Shown: positions 9,426 through 19,509 of the stretch, in pieces
How positions within the stretch are numbered: position 1 is the stretch's first letter
Layout of the letters: the number at the start of each line of letters is the position of its first letter
From: Pseudomonas sp. FP2335
Lineage (GTDB): Bacteria > Pseudomonadota > Gammaproteobacteria > Pseudomonadales > Pseudomonadaceae
Reading direction: 5' to 3'
DNA: 64,000 bases
NCBI RefSeq assembly: GCF_030687535.1
Contig: NZ_CP117437.1
Coordinates: 434,001 to 498,000 of the forward strand
Made by a program: the position numbers and the translations under genes
Notes under the pieces: generated by a model
Seen by the model: only the letters and a program-made list of their open reading frames with translations
The model's database searches: none
What the model was told of the DNA's origin: nothing

Positions 9426-11342
9426 TTAAATGCGGAAGCGTCCTACCAGTGTTTGTAGGTAAATCCCTAGGCGTGCCAGCTCGGCGCTGGATGCGGCCGT
9501 TTCTTCACTGGCTGAAGAGGTTTGTTCGGACACGTCCCGCACGTTCAACACACTGCGGTTAATCTCTTCGGCCACGGCGCTTTGCTGTTCGGCGGCGGTG
9601 GCGATCTGCGAGTTCATCGCCTGGATGGTCGACACCGTGCGCGTGATGCTCGCCAGTGCGCTGCCGGCGCGGCGCGTCAGCTCGACACTGCTGTCGGTGA
9701 GATCGCGGCTGTTGTCCATGATGGTCGCGACCTGTTGGGTACCGCTTTGCAGGCCGACGATCAGTTCTTCGATCTCTTCGGTGGACTTCTGGGTGCGCAG
9801 GGCCAGGCTGCGCACCTCGTCGGCCACCACGGCGAAGCCACGCCCGGCTTCACCGGCACGTGCGGCTTCAATCGCGGCGTTGAGCGCCAACAGGTTGGTT
9901 TGCTGGGCCACGGACTTGATCACGTCGAGCACACTGCCGATCTTGTCGCTTTCGCGTTTCAGATCGCCCATGGCCACCGTCGAGTTGCCGACTTCGCTGG
10001 CCAGGCGTTCGATCTGGGCGATGGCTTCGCCGACCACTTTGTCGCCTTCGCGGGCTTGCTGGTCAGCAGCGACGGCGGCTTCGGAAGCTTCCTCGGCGTT
10101 GCGTGCCACTTCTTGCACGGTCGCGGCCATCTCGTTCATCGCGGTAGCGACTTGGTCGGTCTCGACTTTTTGGCTGTTGACCCCGGCGCTGGTCTGTTCG
10201 GTCACGGCCGACAATTGCTCGGCGGCGCTGGCGATCTGGGTAACACCGTCGCTGATGCCGCCGATCAGTTCACGCAGGCCGACGGTCATGCTCTGCATGG
10301 CGCGTTGCAGCTGACCCAGTTCGTCCTGGCGCGCGGAGTCGAGGTTGTGGCTCAAGTCACCAGAGGCTACGCGCTCGGCGACCTTGAGGGTCTGGTTCAG
10401 TGGAATGATGATCTGGCGAGTGATGGCCCACGCGGCAATCAGGCCGAACGCCAGTGCGAGTACGGTGGCCAGTGCCAGCATTTGCTTGGCTTGGGCGGCA
10501 TCGTTGTCACGCACCACGGTCTGGGACGCGGTGAGTTTTTTGCTGCGATCGAGCAGGATGTCGCCTTGCTCGGCCATGATTTTCATGGCAGCGACGCTGG
10601 CAACCTGGGAGTCACGGTACTGGCTGACGGCGGCGCGGTAGGCTTGCAGCGAGACGCTGGCCTGTTGCAGGTTGGTCGAATATTGATCAGGGACCTGGCC
10701 GTTCAGGCTGGCGATTTTCTTCAGGGCGTTGTCGATGGCGTCCAGCGCAGGCTGCTCGGCTTCGACCTTGCCGCTGTAGGTGTAGCCGCGCACTTGGAAG
10801 CGCGCTTGCTGGATCAACTTACTCAGGTCTACCACGCTGTTGAACTGCGTGACGCTGTCGCCTTGCAGCAGGGCTTTCTCGATTTCGCCGACTTTGAGCA
10901 CCGCGTTGTCGGCGGTATCGCCCAGCTTGCTGCGCGCATTTTCACGGTTTGCCCCGGCCTGGACCATGGCCTCGAATGCGCGGCGGTATTGCTCGACGGC
11001 GGCCAGTTGATCGTCCACCAGGAGGTTGTCGGCCGGCTGATCGATCATGCCGTCGGCGGTTTTCAGGCCGGCTTCCAGTTTCACCAGCAGCGCATTGACC
11101 GCCGCCGGGCCTTGTTCGCCGCGCCGCATTTCGTAGTCCAGGCGCGCCAGGCGCAAATCCTTGGTCAGTTCATTGACGCTGGAGATGAAACCCAGCTTGT
11201 CGCCACGGCTGATCACGCCACTCAGGCCGCTCCAGCCGGTGAAGGTAATCATGAGCGTGAGCAGTAACACCAGGCCAAAACCTACACCCAACTTGGATTT
11301 GACGCTGACATTCCCCAGCTTTTCGGCTAACCAACGATACAT
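9426..11342 (-). CDS. Methyl-accepting chemotaxis protein (upstream copy)
   Basis: Chemoreceptor of 638 residues with the same layout as its neighbour: membrane segment near 16-38, a helical periplasmic sensor of about 240 residues, a second membrane segment near 283-305, HAMP ([19 protein letters not shown]), and a signalling domain with [18 protein letters not shown] and [13 protein letters not shown]. The sensor differs more from the neighbour's than the signalling domain does, so the pair probably detects different compounds. GGGGAG precedes the ATG at a good distance. A sigma-28-like promoter lies 43 bases upstream, so this gene is likely expressed with the flagellar/chemotaxis regulon. 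Confidence 0.94.
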   Translation of the reverse strand: MYRWLAEKLGNVSVKSKLGVGFGLVLLLTLMITFTGWSGLSGVISRGDKLGFISSVNELTKDLRLARLDYEMRRGEQGPAAVNALLVKLEAGLKTADGMIDQPADNLLVDDQLAAVEQYRRAFEAMVQAGANRENARSKLGDTADNAVLKVGEIEKALLQGDSVTQFNSVVDLSKLIQQARFQVRGYTYSGKVEAEQPALDAIDNALKKIASLNGQVPDQYSTNLQQASVSLQAYRAAVSQYRDSQVASVAAMKIMAEQGDILLDRSKKLTASQTVVRDNDAAQAKQMLALATVLALAFGLIAAWAITRQIIIPLNQTLKVAERVASGDLSHNLDSARQDELGQLQRAMQSMTVGLRELIGGISDGVTQIASAAEQLSAVTEQTSAGVNSQKVETDQVATAMNEMAATVQEVARNAEEASEAAVAADQQAREGDKVVGEAIAQIERLASEVGNSTVAMGDLKRESDKIGSVLDVIKSVAQQTNLLALNAAIEAARAGEAGRGFAVVADEVRSLALRTQKSTEEIEELIVGLQSGTQQVATIMDNSRDLTDSSVELTRRAGSALASITRTVSTIQAMNSQIATAAEQQSAVAEEINRSVLNVRDVSEQTSSASEETAASSAELARLGIYLQTLVGRFRI

Positions 11343-11384
11343 GCTGCGAACTCCCCTGGAACAAGGCTTGGACTTATTCAGGGT

Positions 11385-11411
11385 GTATCGGCCTGTGTCG
11401 GGGATTCTGTA
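11385..11411 (-). promoter_or_regulatory. Sigma-28 (FliA) type promoter candidate
   Basis: On the minus strand TACA-N15-GCCGATAC, against the FliA consensus TAAA-N15-GCCGATAA: 3 of 4 and 7 of 8 matches with exact spacing. It lies 43-69 bases ahead of the chemoreceptor ATG at 11342. Confidence 0.7.
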
Positions 11412-11439
11412 GCGACGCGATCAGATGCCTGGGGGCGGG

Positions 11440-12147
11440 TCAGAACAGTCGGGCCAGGAGGGCGGTGACGGCGGTTTCGACGCGCAGGATGCGGGCGCCC
11501 AGTTGCACCGGCTGCAAACCCGCCTTGGCCAGCAAGTCGACCTCGTAGGGAATCCAGCCGCCTTCCGGGCCGATTGCCAGGGTCACCGGTTCGTCCAGCC
11601 CACGCGGGCAGGCCGGGTAGTCGCCGGGATGGCCAATCAGGCCAAGGGTGCCAGCGGCCATGGCCGGCAGGCGATCCTCGACGAACGGCTTGAAGCGTTT
11701 TTCGATGATGATGTCGGGCAGCACCGTGTCCCGCGCCTGTTCCAGGCCGAGGATCAGTTGCTCGCGAATGGCTTGCGGCTCGAGGAATGGCGTCTGCCAG
11801 AAACTTTTTTCCACACGGTAGCTGTTGAGCAGCACCACCTTTGGCACGCCCATGGCCGCCACGGTTTGCAGGACCCGGCGCAGCATTTTCGGACGGGGCA
11901 GGGCCAGCAGCAGGGTCAGCGGCAGCTTGGCCGGCGGCGGCTGGTCGAAGCTGACTTGCAGTTCGGCCTCGCTGTCTTCCAGGCGTAGCAGTTGGGCATT
12001 GCCCATCAGCCCGCCGATGCGGCCCACGCGCAGGCTGTCGCCGACGGCTGCGCGGTGGACTTCCTGCATGTGCACCAGGCGCCGATCACGCAGCACCACA
12101 CGGTCGGCCGCGATGAAGTCGGCGTCTTCCAGTAGCAGCAGGTTCAC
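11440..12147 (-). CDS. rsmE: 16S rRNA (uracil(1498)-N(3))-methyltransferase
   Basis: SPOUT-class enzyme that methylates N3 of U1498 in 16S rRNA with S-adenosylmethionine. The product has 235 residues, close to the family norm of about 240. The N-terminal PUA-like part is residues 1-70; the knotted catalytic part carries LAIGPEGGW and the closing motif [16 protein letters not shown], which forms the cofactor knot. Its ATG overlaps the tatC stop by 4 bases (ATGA), so it is the last gene of the tat operon here, an association known in pseudomonads. Confidence 0.93.
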   Translation of the reverse strand: MNLLLLEDADFIAADRVVLRDRRLVHMQEVHRAAVGDSLRVGRIGGLMGNAQLLRLEDSEAELQVSFDQPPPAKLPLTLLLALPRPKMLRRVLQTVAAMGVPKVVLLNSYRVEKSFWQTPFLEPQAIREQLILGLEQARDTVLPDIIIEKRFKPFVEDRLPAMAAGTLGLIGHPGDYPACPRGLDEPVTLAIGPEGGWIPYEVDLLAKAGLQPVQLGARILRVETAVTALLARLF

Positions 12148-12935
12148 GGCTGGGTCGCTGGCGGCTGGTCGTCGTCGGCTGGCTGATCATCCGGGTGGTC
12201 GCCACGCTTGGTGATCAGGCTGCTGAACAGGATGCCGATCTCGAACAGCATCCACATCGGCACGGCCAGCAGGGTCTGGGAGAAGATGTCCGGTGGCGTG
12301 AGGATCATGCCGACCACAAAGCAGCCGATGATCACGTACGGGCGGATCTTCTTCAGGTACGCCACGTTGACCACGCCGATCCACACCAGCAACACCACGG
12401 CCACCGGGATTTCGAAGGCCACGCCAAAGGCGAAGAACAGCGTCATCACGAAGTCGAGGTAGCTGGTGATGTCGGTCATCATTTCCACACCGGCCGGTGT
12501 GGCGGCGGCGAAGAACTTGAAGATCAGCGGGAACACCAGGAAGTAGGCGAACGCCATGCCGGTGTAGAACAGGCAAATGCTCGATACCAGCAACGGCACC
12601 GCGATGCGCTTCTCATGCTTGTACAGGCCCGGTGCGATAAAGCCCCAGATCTGGTGCAGGATCACCGGGATCGCCAGGAACAGCGAGACCATCATCGTCA
12701 GCTTCAACGGCGTGAGGAACGGCGACGACACGTCGGTGGCGATCATCGTCGCGCCGGCCGGCAAATACTGGCGCAGGGGCGTCGAGACAAAGGTATAGAT
12801 CTGCTGGGTGAAGGCGAACAGCCCGGCAAAGATGATGAAGATCGCCGCTACGCAACGCAGCAGGCGGGTACGCAGCTCGGTGAGGTGCGAGACCAGCGGC
12901 ATGTGCTGGTCGTTTTCCGGTTTATCAGCGCTCAT
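12144..12935 (-). CDS. tatC: Sec-independent protein translocase TatC
   Basis: Integral inner-membrane core of the twin-arginine translocase; with TatB it forms the receptor for folded proteins bearing RR signal peptides. It has 263 residues and six hydrophobic segments. The N-terminal [16 protein letters not shown] matches the conserved cytoplasmic start, and the FxxE-type region [10 protein letters not shown] lies in the first third. The C-terminal tail is Asp/Pro/Gln rich. Start overlaps the tatB stop by 4 bases. Confidence 0.97.
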   Translation of the reverse strand: MSADKPENDQHMPLVSHLTELRTRLLRCVAAIFIIFAGLFAFTQQIYTFVSTPLRQYLPAGATMIATDVSSPFLTPLKLTMMVSLFLAIPVILHQIWGFIAPGLYKHEKRIAVPLLVSSICLFYTGMAFAYFLVFPLIFKFFAAATPAGVEMMTDITSYLDFVMTLFFAFGVAFEIPVAVVLLVWIGVVNVAYLKKIRPYVIIGCFVVGMILTPPDIFSQTLLAVPMWMLFEIGILFSSLITKRGDHPDDQPADDDQPPATQP

Positions 12936-13327
12936 GGGGCTCGCGGCGGCAATGTAGGGTCATGGGGCGCGGGCGACGCAACGGGCGTCGGCGCAGGCTC
13001 GGTGGGCGCAACAGGTGGGGTCTGGGTGGTCGGTGCGATGCTCTGCTCGGCCACGGGCTCGACCGGTTTGGCGGGCTCCTGGACCGGCGACAGGATCTTG
13101 CGCGCCTCTTGCTCCAACGACAGGATATGTTCGTTGTGCAGCTGCCGGCGGATCTCGTCGGCGCCGATTTCCCGTTCAACTTCCTGTTTGATCGCATTGA
13201 AACTGCGTTTCAGGCGGCCGATCCACAGGCCGGCCGTGCGTGCCGCACCGGGCAGGCGTTCCGGCCCCAGTACCAGCAGGGCCACGAGGCCGACGAGCAG
13301 CAGTTCAGAGAAGCTGATACCAAACAT
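12932..13327 (-). CDS. tatB: Sec-independent protein translocase TatB
   Basis: Single-span membrane protein of the Tat receptor complex, 131 residues. The N-terminal helix [21 protein letters not shown] has the conserved Glu8 and ends in the GPERLP hinge. An amphipathic helix follows, then a Pro/Ala-rich tail (residues 90-131) typical of pseudomonad TatB. It lies 10 bases after tatA and overlaps tatC by 4. Confidence 0.96.
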   Translation of the reverse strand: MFGISFSELLLVGLVALLVLGPERLPGAARTAGLWIGRLKRSFNAIKQEVEREIGADEIRRQLHNEHILSLEQEARKILSPVQEPAKPVEPVAEQSIAPTTQTPPVAPTEPAPTPVASPAPHDPTLPPRAP

Positions 13328-13337
13328 TAGTCAGTGC

Positions 13338-13616
13338 TCACGAGTCTTTGCGGGTCGGCTCTTCGACTTTCTCAGCCTGCACGTCGAAAGTACGACGCTC
13401 GGTGATCGGCTGGGTGGCCTGCGGGTGCACTGGCTGCGCCGGTGGCACTGGGTTGGCGGCCGGGTCGGCAGGTTTTTCGTCGTCGTTCATGGCTTTGCGA
13501 AAGCCCTTGATCGATTCGCCGACGTCCGTGCCCAGGTTCTTGAGTTTCTTGGTGCCGAATACCAATACCACCACCACCAGAATGACGATCCAGTGTTTCC
13601 AGTCAAAAATACCCAT
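13338..13616 (-). CDS. tatA: Sec-independent protein translocase TatA
   Basis: Pore-forming subunit of the Tat system, 92 residues: one membrane helix (residues 6-22, [16 protein letters not shown]), the FGTKKL hinge, the amphipathic helix [18 protein letters not shown] and a Pro-rich tail. It is the first gene of tatABC-rsmE on the minus strand and lies 25 bases after hisE, so hisIE and tat may be cotranscribed. Confidence 0.96.
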   Translation of the reverse strand: MGIFDWKHWIVILVVVVLVFGTKKLKNLGTDVGESIKGFRKAMNDDEKPADPAANPVPPAQPVHPQATQPITERRTFDVQAEKVEEPTRKDS

Positions 13617-13641
13617 GCTGCAAATCCTCAGTAAAAGTTAT

Positions 13642-13974
13642 TCAGGCGGAGGGGCGCGATGCCTTTTCGGCATGCCCGGACAAGCCGAAACGACGGTCCA
13701 GTTCATCCAGCACGGCCTGCGGATGCTGCCCCAGTTGGGCGAGCATGACCAGGCTGTGGAACCACAGGTCGGCGGTTTCGTAGATCACATCGCTGCAGTC
13801 GCCGCTGATTTGCGCGTCCTTGGCGGCGATGATCGTCTCGACGGATTCTTCGCCGAGTTTTTCCAGGATCTTGTTCAGGCCCTTGTGGTAAAGGCTGGCG
13901 ACGTAGGAGCTGTCGGCGTCCGCGCCTTTGCGGTCCTCCAGCACCTGGGCCACGCGGTTCAGGGTATCGCTCAT
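13642..13974 (-). CDS. hisE: Phosphoribosyl-ATP diphosphatase
   Basis: Cytoplasmic enzyme of the second step of histidine synthesis, hydrolysing PR-ATP to PR-AMP and pyrophosphate. It has 110 residues from MSDTLNRVA; a longer reading runs into hisI in another frame and is rejected. The MazG-like helical motif [14 protein letters not shown] and downstream [13 protein letters not shown] carry the acidic metal ligands. It starts 2 bases after the hisI stop. Confidence 0.96.
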   Translation of the reverse strand: MSDTLNRVAQVLEDRKGADADSSYVASLYHKGLNKILEKLGEESVETIIAAKDAQISGDCSDVIYETADLWFHSLVMLAQLGQHPQAVLDELDRRFGLSGHAEKASRPSA

Positions 13975-13976
13975 GT

Positions 13977-14369
13977 CTAGTGTCCTGCGGAGTAGATGGC
14001 GTGCGGGTCTTTGAGCACCGGTTCGACAACCTTCCACTCGCCGTTCTCGAACACGCGGTAGAAGCAGCTGTGACGGCCGGTGTGGCAGGCGATGTCGCCG
14101 ATCTGCTCGACCTTGAGGATCACCACGTCGGCGTCGCAGTCGATGCGCATCTCGTGCAGGGTCTGCACGTGCCCGGACTCTTCGCCCTTGCGCCACAGTT
14201 TGCCACGCGAACGTGACCAGTAAATGGCGCGCTGCTCAGTGGCGGTGAGGCTCAGGGCCTCGCGGTTCATCCAGGCCATCATCAATACGCGCCCGGTCTT
14301 GTAGTCCTGGGCAATGGCCGGCACCAGGCCGTCACTGTCCCATTTGATCTCGTCCAGCCAGTCTTTCAT
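13977..14369 (-). CDS. hisI: Phosphoribosyl-AMP cyclohydrolase
   Basis: Third step of histidine synthesis: opens the adenine ring of PR-AMP. Stand-alone form of 130 residues (in enteric bacteria it is fused to HisE). Motifs seen are [30 protein letters not shown], the acidic metal-binding RIDCDADVV, and the zinc-binding [11 protein letters not shown]. Start [10 protein letters not shown] at 14369 has CCGGAG upstream; the longer frame extends into ubiB and is rejected. Confidence 0.96.
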   Translation of the reverse strand: MKDWLDEIKWDSDGLVPAIAQDYKTGRVLMMAWMNREALSLTATEQRAIYWSRSRGKLWRKGEESGHVQTLHEMRIDCDADVVILKVEQIGDIACHTGRHSCFYRVFENGEWKVVEPVLKDPHAIYSAGH

Positions 14370-14410
14370 GTTCGGCTCCGGCAATTTGCGACAGTGTATA
14401 ACCGGATCGG

Positions 14411-16015
14411 CTATCGGCGCACGATCAGATAAACGCCCACGGCGACCATGATACCGGCCGGCCAGTGGCCCAATTGATTCAACGGCCCGCCCAGGGCCAG
14501 CACAATGCCGCCGGTCAGGTGCGCGGCGCCGAGCAGGCGCAGGAACCAGTCGTCCTTGCGCTTGTGCCACGGCGGCGCTGGGTCCTTGGCGTGGGGCTGG
14601 GACATGCGCTCCAGCAGGTCGCGGGTCATGTTGGCCAAGTGCGGTAGTTGTTCGAACTGGCTGTGCAGATTGCCGATCAGGGTTTTCGGGCTGACCCGCT
14701 CGCGCATCCAGCGTTCGAGGAACGGCTGGGCGGTGTTCCACAGGTCGAGGTCCGGATACAGCTGGCGGCCCAGGCCTTCGATGTTCAGCAGGGTTTTCTG
14801 CAACAGGACCAACTGCGGTTGCACTTCCATATTGAAACGTCGGGCGGTCTGGAACAGACGCATCAGTACCTGGCCGAAGGAAATGTCCTTCAGCGGTTTT
14901 TCAAAGATCGGTTCGCACACCGTACGAATGGCAGCTTCGAATTCGTTGAGTTTGGTTTCCGCCGGCACCCAGCCCGAATCGATGTGCAACTGCGCCACGC
15001 GGCGATAGTCACGCTTGAAGAAGGCGAAGAGGTTGCGTGCCAGGTAGTCCTGGTCCTGTGGGGTCAGGCTGCCGACGATGCCGCAGTCGATCGCGATGTA
15101 CTGCGGGCTCCACGGGTTGACGGTGCTGACGAAGATGTTGCCGGGGTGCATGTCGGCGTGGAAGAAGCTGTCGCGGAACACCTGGGTGAAGAAGATCTCC
15201 ACGCCACGCTCGGCGAGCATCTTCATGTCGGTGCGCTGGTCGGCCAGGGTCGCGAGGTCAGTGACTTGCACGCCGTAGATGCGCTCCATCACCAGCACTT
15301 TGGGGCGGCACCAGTCCCAATACACCTGCGGCACGTACAGCAGCGGCGAGCCTTCGAAGTTGCGCTTGAGCTGGCTGGCGTTGGCGGCTTCGCGCAGCAG
15401 GTCGAGTTCGTCGTAGATGGTTTTTTCGTAGTCGGCAACCACGTCCACCGGGTGCAGCAAGCGCGCATCGGCGCTGAAGCGCTCGGCGGCGCGGGCGAGG
15501 ATGAACAGCCACGCCAGGTCCTGGCCGATGATCGGCTTGAGACCCGGGCGGATCACTTTCACCACCACTTCTTCGCCGCTCTTCAGTTGCGCAGCGTGCA
15601 CCTGGGCGACCGAGGCGGAGGCCAGCGGTTCGACGTCGAAACGGCTGAATACTTCACTGATCTTCCGGCCCAGCTGTTCTTCGATCAGCTTCATCGACTG
15701 TTGCGAGTCGAACGGCGGCACGCGGTCTTGCAACAGCATCAGCTCGTCGGCGATGTCCTCGGGCAGCAGGTCGCGGCGGGTCGAGAGGATTTGCCCGAAC
15801 TTGATAAAGATCGGCCCCAGGTCCTGCAACGCCAGGCGCAGGCGCGCGCCACGGCTCAGCTCCAGCTTCTTGCGCGGGAACCAGCGCCACGGCAGCACAT
15901 AGCGCACCGCTAGCAGGAACCACGGCAGTGGCAGGGCGAACAGCAGGTCATCGAGTTGGTAGCGGATTACGACGCGCTGGATACGGAACAAACGGCGGAC
16001 GGCGAGCAGCTTCAT
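14411..16015 (-). CDS. ubiB: Ubiquinone biosynthesis kinase-like protein UbiB
   Basis: Member of the UbiB/ADCK/COQ8 atypical kinase-like family that supports the membrane steps of ubiquinone synthesis. It has 534 residues, close to the E. coli length of 546. The KxGQ motif appears as [11 protein letters not shown] (about residues 70-80); VVVKVIRPG holds the nucleotide-contacting lysine; HADMHPGN and AIDCGIVG are the catalytic-like and DFG-like motifs. Two hydrophobic C-terminal segments anchor it in the inner membrane. Its ATG overlaps the ubiJ stop by 4 bases. Confidence 0.95.
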   Translation of the reverse strand: MKLLAVRRLFRIQRVVIRYQLDDLLFALPLPWFLLAVRYVLPWRWFPRKKLELSRGARLRLALQDLGPIFIKFGQILSTRRDLLPEDIADELMLLQDRVPPFDSQQSMKLIEEQLGRKISEVFSRFDVEPLASASVAQVHAAQLKSGEEVVVKVIRPGLKPIIGQDLAWLFILARAAERFSADARLLHPVDVVADYEKTIYDELDLLREAANASQLKRNFEGSPLLYVPQVYWDWCRPKVLVMERIYGVQVTDLATLADQRTDMKMLAERGVEIFFTQVFRDSFFHADMHPGNIFVSTVNPWSPQYIAIDCGIVGSLTPQDQDYLARNLFAFFKRDYRRVAQLHIDSGWVPAETKLNEFEAAIRTVCEPIFEKPLKDISFGQVLMRLFQTARRFNMEVQPQLVLLQKTLLNIEGLGRQLYPDLDLWNTAQPFLERWMRERVSPKTLIGNLHSQFEQLPHLANMTRDLLERMSQPHAKDPAPPWHKRKDDWFLRLLGAAHLTGGIVLALGGPLNQLGHWPAGIMVAVGVYLIVRR

Positions 16016-16635
16016 GCGTTATCGCTTGGATCAAGGGAACGGCTCAGGCGCTCGAAGCGTGCCTCAAGGCGTTCCAGGTCGATTTTGGCCTTGTCGAGTT
16101 CACGAAAGCGCGCTTGCGCTTCCCGTTGTCCGACCAGGGTGCGCGATTCTTCGCTCAGGTATTCGGCGAGGTTCTGGTTGAGGCTGGCGAACCCTTGCTG
16201 ATACCACCGCGAACGGCTGCGCAGGTGCCCGCTGATCAACTGGGTGGCCACCGGGCCGATCCAGCGTGACAGCTCGTATTCCCAATCCAGCTCCAGGTCT
16301 TGCAATACGGCGGCCAGGTCCATCAGCACCGAACTGTCGCCTTCCAGTTCGACTTCGGTGCTGTGCAGGATCGCGGTCTTGTTGCGGCTCAGGGCCAGGT
16401 GCAACAGGCTGGAGGCCGGCGCACGCAGGGTGCAGTCGGCATCACAGGCCCAGGTGCTGGCGAGCAGCAGGCCTTCATCGCTGGGCAGGATAAACAGCTG
16501 CACGGCGGGGCTGCGGCAATCGACGGCAATCACCTTGCCGGTCAAGTGCGCGAGCCGCGCCAGGGCGGTGCTGTCCAGGCGCAGCACACGGTTGAGGCCG
16601 TGCTCAACGCTGGCGAGAAGGCCCTGGAGCAGCAT
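16012..16635 (-). CDS. ubiJ: Ubiquinone biosynthesis accessory factor UbiJ (SCP2 domain)
   Basis: Lipid-binding accessory factor of the soluble Ubi complex. It has 207 residues: an N-terminal SCP2 sterol-carrier-like domain (about 15-110) and a C-terminal helical, coiled-coil-prone region ([20 protein letters not shown] to FERLSRS). It sits between ubiE (1-base overlap) and ubiB (4-base overlap), the conserved ubiE-ubiJ-ubiB order. Confidence 0.9.
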   Translation of the reverse strand: MLLQGLLASVEHGLNRVLRLDSTALARLAHLTGKVIAVDCRSPAVQLFILPSDEGLLLASTWACDADCTLRAPASSLLHLALSRNKTAILHSTEVELEGDSSVLMDLAAVLQDLELDWEYELSRWIGPVATQLISGHLRSRSRWYQQGFASLNQNLAEYLSEESRTLVGQREAQARFRELDKAKIDLERLEARFERLSRSLDPSDNA

Positions 16636-17405
16636 CAGGGCTTGATGCCGCGGTGCAGGGCGACGATGCCGGACGTCATGTTGTGGTAGGTCACGCGGTC
16701 GAAACCGGCTTCTACCATCATCGACTTCAGGGTTTCCTGGTCGGGGTGCATGCGGATCGATTCGGCCAGGTAGCGATAGCTTTCGGCGTCATTGGTGATC
16801 AGCTTGCCCATCAACGGCATGAAGGCGAAGGAATAGGTGTCGTAGACCTTGGACATCAGTGCGTTGGTCGGTTTGGAGAACTCCAGCACCAACAGGCGGC
16901 CGCCCGGCTTGAGTACGCGCAGCATCGAGCGGATCGCGTCTTCTTTATGGGTCACGTTGCGCAGGCCGAAGGCGATGGTCACGCAGTCGAAATGGTTGTC
17001 GGGGAACGGCAGCTTTTCAGCGTCGGCCTGGACGAATTCGATATTGCCGGCCACGCCTTTGTCGAGCAGGCGGTCGCGACCGACCTTGAGCATCGAACCG
17101 TTGATGTCCGCCAGTACCACCTGGCCGGTGGGGCCGACGAGCTTGGAGAACTTGGCTGCCAGGTCGCCCGTGCCGCCGGCGATGTCCAGCACGCGATTGC
17201 CGGCGCGCACGCCGGACAGCTCGATGGTGAAGCGCTTCCACAGGCGGTGCATGCCGCCGGAGAGCACGTCGTTCATCAGGTCGTACTTGGCCGCAACGGA
17301 GTGGAACACCTCAGCGACTTTTTCCGCCTTTTGGCTTTCCGGGACGTTCTTGAAGCCGAAGTGAGTGGTGGGTTCGGCATCGCTGCCTTTGCGCTGATCA
17401 GTCAT
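16635..17405 (-). CDS. ubiE: Ubiquinone/menaquinone C-methyltransferase
   Basis: SAM-dependent C-methyltransferase that acts on the benzoquinol ring in ubiquinone synthesis. It has 256 residues from [11 protein letters not shown]; the in-frame upstream codons belong to the leader and lack family similarity. Motifs: [20 protein letters not shown], the SAM-binding [12 protein letters not shown], and [12 protein letters not shown]. First gene of ubiEJB on the minus strand. Confidence 0.96.
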   Translation of the reverse strand: MTDQRKGSDAEPTTHFGFKNVPESQKAEKVAEVFHSVAAKYDLMNDVLSGGMHRLWKRFTIELSGVRAGNRVLDIAGGTGDLAAKFSKLVGPTGQVVLADINGSMLKVGRDRLLDKGVAGNIEFVQADAEKLPFPDNHFDCVTIAFGLRNVTHKEDAIRSMLRVLKPGGRLLVLEFSKPTNALMSKVYDTYSFAFMPLMGKLITNDAESYRYLAESIRMHPDQETLKSMMVEAGFDRVTYHNMTSGIVALHRGIKP

Positions 17406-17477
17406 ATCGCTGTCACCAAAAGAGAATGCGGCACATGATAATCCCCAAGGCCTGCTTTGTCTTGGCAAGGCTCAATC

Positions 17478-17613
17478 TGTAGTGAGCGGGCTTGCCCCGC
17501 GCTGGGTGGCGAAGCCGCCCCCCGCAAGGACGCCTGGGAGTTTCAGAAAGACCGCGTTGCCTGGGTTTGGGGCGGCTGCGCCACTCAGCGCGGGGCAAGC
17601 CCGCTCACTACAG
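17478..17613. repeat. Long intergenic palindrome, second repeat family (copy B)
   Basis: Arms starting CTGTAGTGAGCGGGCTTGCC and ending in its complement, about 43 bp each, with a centre of some 48 bases. Related to copy A at 7280-7404. It lies between the divergent ubiE and phaX-like genes, so it is not simply a terminator. Confidence 0.8.
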
Positions 17614-17705
17614 ATTGTCGAGTTGCGTATAGGTAAGATGGATGGTCACCGAGACCTTTTGCCGCATCGAAGGTATCCAAACCGCAATAAAGAGGAGTCA
17701 TTGCA

Positions 17706-17981
17706 ATGGCCCGTATTACCGTTGAGCGTGCACATTCCCTGGGTAAAGAAGGCGCTCGGGCAAAGGCCGAGAAGTTGGCGCATAAACTCAAGGAGCAATA
17801 TGGCCTGGAGCCATCGTGGTCTGGCGATACCTTGAACCTCAAGCGTTCGGGGGTTAAAGGCACGGTATTGGTTGCAGATGATTCGTTGCGTATTGATGTG
17901 GAACTGGGCCTGTTGATGTCGGCCATGAGTGGCACCATCAAGTCCGAAATCGAGAAAGCCCTGGATAAGGCATTGGCGTGA
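17706..17981 (+). CDS. Polyhydroxyalkanoic acid system family protein
   Basis: Small protein of 91 residues of the family found next to PHA granule genes (polyhydroxyalkanoic acid system protein, TIGR02610-like). Recognisable features are the start MARITVERAHSLG, a Lys/Glu-rich helix, and the C-terminal SAMSGTIKSEIEKALDKAL. The molecular role is not established. GAGGAG sits 8 bases before the ATG. It precedes phaI by 104 bases on the same strand. Confidence 0.85.
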   Translation: MARITVERAHSLGKEGARAKAEKLAHKLKEQYGLEPSWSGDTLNLKRSGVKGTVLVADDSLRIDVELGLLMSAMSGTIKSEIEKALDKALA

Positions 17982-18085
17982 TCCGAGTGTTCTAGGGTGC
18001 CGATTCTAATTTTTCCTCCTACTTTGTGCCCAAGCCCTCAACTCCTGCGGGCCGTTCCTCCACCCTATTTCGCGTGAGGTGCACC

Positions 18086-18508
18086 ATGGCCAAAGTTATC
18101 TTGAAGAAAAAAATCGATGCCCCGACTACTGCCCTGAGCGAGGTTAAAACCTACGCCCGCAAGATCTGGCTGGCGGGCCTTGGTGCGTATGCCAAGGTTG
18201 GAAGCGAGGGCAACGAGTACTTCAAGGAACTCGTCAAGGCGGGTCAACATGTTGAAAGTAAAGGTAAAAAAGTTGCTGTTGAACAACTTGACGCCGCCAA
18301 TAGTCAGATTGACCAAGTAAAGAGTAATGTCTCCTCTGTCAAAGGTCTGGTAGAAGTTCAGCTGGATAAAGTTGAAAAAGCTTTTGATACTCGTGTTGCA
18401 AGTGCCTTGAATCGAATCGGCATTGCGTCTAAACATGACGTGGAGACACTCTCTGCTAAGCTCGAAGAGCTGACGGCATTGCTCGAACGTGTCGCGCGTA
18501 AACACTAA
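18086..18508 (+). CDS. phaI: Phasin PhaI
   Basis: Granule-associated protein that coats medium-chain-length PHA inclusions. It has 140 residues from MAKVILKKK, with GAGG 6 bases before the ATG at 18086; the longer in-frame start at 18026 lacks a ribosome site. The motif YARKIWLAGLGAYAKVG is the shared phasin signature, repeated in PhaF as YSRKIWLAGLGVYSKI. The rest is amphipathic helix. Base composition is more AT-rich than phaF. It is 12 bases ahead of phaF, forming the phaIF operon. Confidence 0.95.
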   Translation: MAKVILKKKIDAPTTALSEVKTYARKIWLAGLGAYAKVGSEGNEYFKELVKAGQHVESKGKKVAVEQLDAANSQIDQVKSNVSSVKGLVEVQLDKVEKAFDTRVASALNRIGIASKHDVETLSAKLEELTALLERVARKH

Positions 18509-18520
18509 GGAGACATCGGG

Positions 18521-19426
18521 ATGGCTGTTCAAAAGAAACCTCAGAAAGAAGGCAGCTCGTGGGTCGGGAAAGTTGAAGAATATTCCCGCAAAATCTGGCT
18601 GGCTGGTTTAGGCGTTTACTCGAAGATCGACAGTGACGGCAGCAAACTCTTCGAGACTCTGGTTAAAGACGGCGAGAAGGCCGAGAAAGTAGCCAATAGC
18701 GCAGTTGGTAAAAAAGTAACTGCCGCCAAGGCAACTGCCGGTTCGCGTATCAGTGATGCGAAGAAACAAGTACTGGGTACTTGGGGCGAACTGGAAGGGG
18801 CTCTGGACAAGCGCCTCAACAGTGCCATTTCGCGTCTGGGCGTGCCGAGCAAGGCTGAAGTCAAAGCGCTGCACAGCAAGGTCGATACCCTGACCAAGCA
18901 AATCGAAAAACTCACCGGCGCCAAAGTGGCTCCAGTGAAAGCCGCCGCCAAGCCTGCCGCTAAAACAGCGGCTGCCAAACCGGCTGCAAAAACCGCCGCC
19001 AAGCCGTTGGTGAAAGCGGCTGCCAAGCCCGTGGCCAAGGCGCCGGCAAAAGCCGCCGCCAAGCCAAAAGCCGCCGCCAAGCCAGCGGCCAAAACGGCCG
19101 CTGCTAAACCTGCTGCCAAGCCAGTGGCTGTTAAAGCCGCCGCCAAATCCGCTGCAAAGCCAGCGGCGAAACCTGCGGCTAAAACCGCTGCCGCCAAGCC
19201 AGCAGCTGCTAAACCCGCCGCTAAACCGGCAGTGGCCAAGCCAGCCGCGAAGCCTGCTGTCAAGAAGCCAGCGGTCGCCAAAAAGCCCGTCGCACCGAAG
19301 CCAGCTGTCGCGGCCAAGCCTGCCACGGCGCCTACCGCTTCGACCGCCAACTCGGTGTCTGCACCGACGCCTGCGGCAACCCCGACTGCAGCGCCGGCAA
19401 CCCCGACGCCATCCAGTCAGTCCTGA
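18521..19426 (+). CDS. phaF: Phasin/histone H1-like protein PhaF
   Basis: Granule protein with two parts: an N-terminal phasin domain (residues 1-140) that binds PHA granules, and a C-terminal tail (about 140-300) of AAKPA/KPAAK repeats like histone H1, which in P. putida binds DNA and helps share granules between daughter cells. The product has 301 residues. RBS AAGGAG lies ahead of the ATG. The tail DNA is highly repetitive, so its exact length is prone to slippage between strains. A terminator follows; next comes the fimbrial cluster instead of phaD. Confidence 0.96.
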   Translation: MAVQKKPQKEGSSWVGKVEEYSRKIWLAGLGVYSKIDSDGSKLFETLVKDGEKAEKVANSAVGKKVTAAKATAGSRISDAKKQVLGTWGELEGALDKRLNSAISRLGVPSKAEVKALHSKVDTLTKQIEKLTGAKVAPVKAAAKPAAKTAAAKPAAKTAAKPLVKAAAKPVAKAPAKAAAKPKAAAKPAAKTAAAKPAAKPVAVKAAAKSAAKPAAKPAAKTAAAKPAAAKPAAKPAVAKPAAKPAVKKPAVAKKPVAPKPAVAAKPATAPTASTANSVSAPTPAATPTAAPATPTPSSQS

Positions 19427-19441
19427 GTTCTACACGGACAC

Positions 19442-19478
19442 AAAAATGCCCGTCCTGCAGAGGCCGGGCATTTTTTTG
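19442..19478. terminator. Bidirectional terminator between phaF and the fimbrial cluster
   Basis: Stem AAAAATGCCCG (19442-19452) with CGGGCATTTTT (19465-19475), flanked by A-rich and T-rich runs on both sides. It can end phaIF on the plus strand and the fimbrial operon on the minus strand. Confidence 0.85.
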
Positions 19479-19509
19479 TTTGTGGCCAAGCGCTCGGCCC
19501 ATGTGTGCG

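Noticed and set aside
18940..19330. Dense short repeats that might suggest a CRISPR or satellite
   Set aside because: They are codon-level repeats encoding the Lys/Ala/Pro tail of PhaF, with no regular spacer.
18616..19350. Ala/Gly-rich minus-strand frame opposite phaF
   Set aside because: Produced by the AAKPA repeats of phaF read backwards; looks like a membrane protein only by composition.
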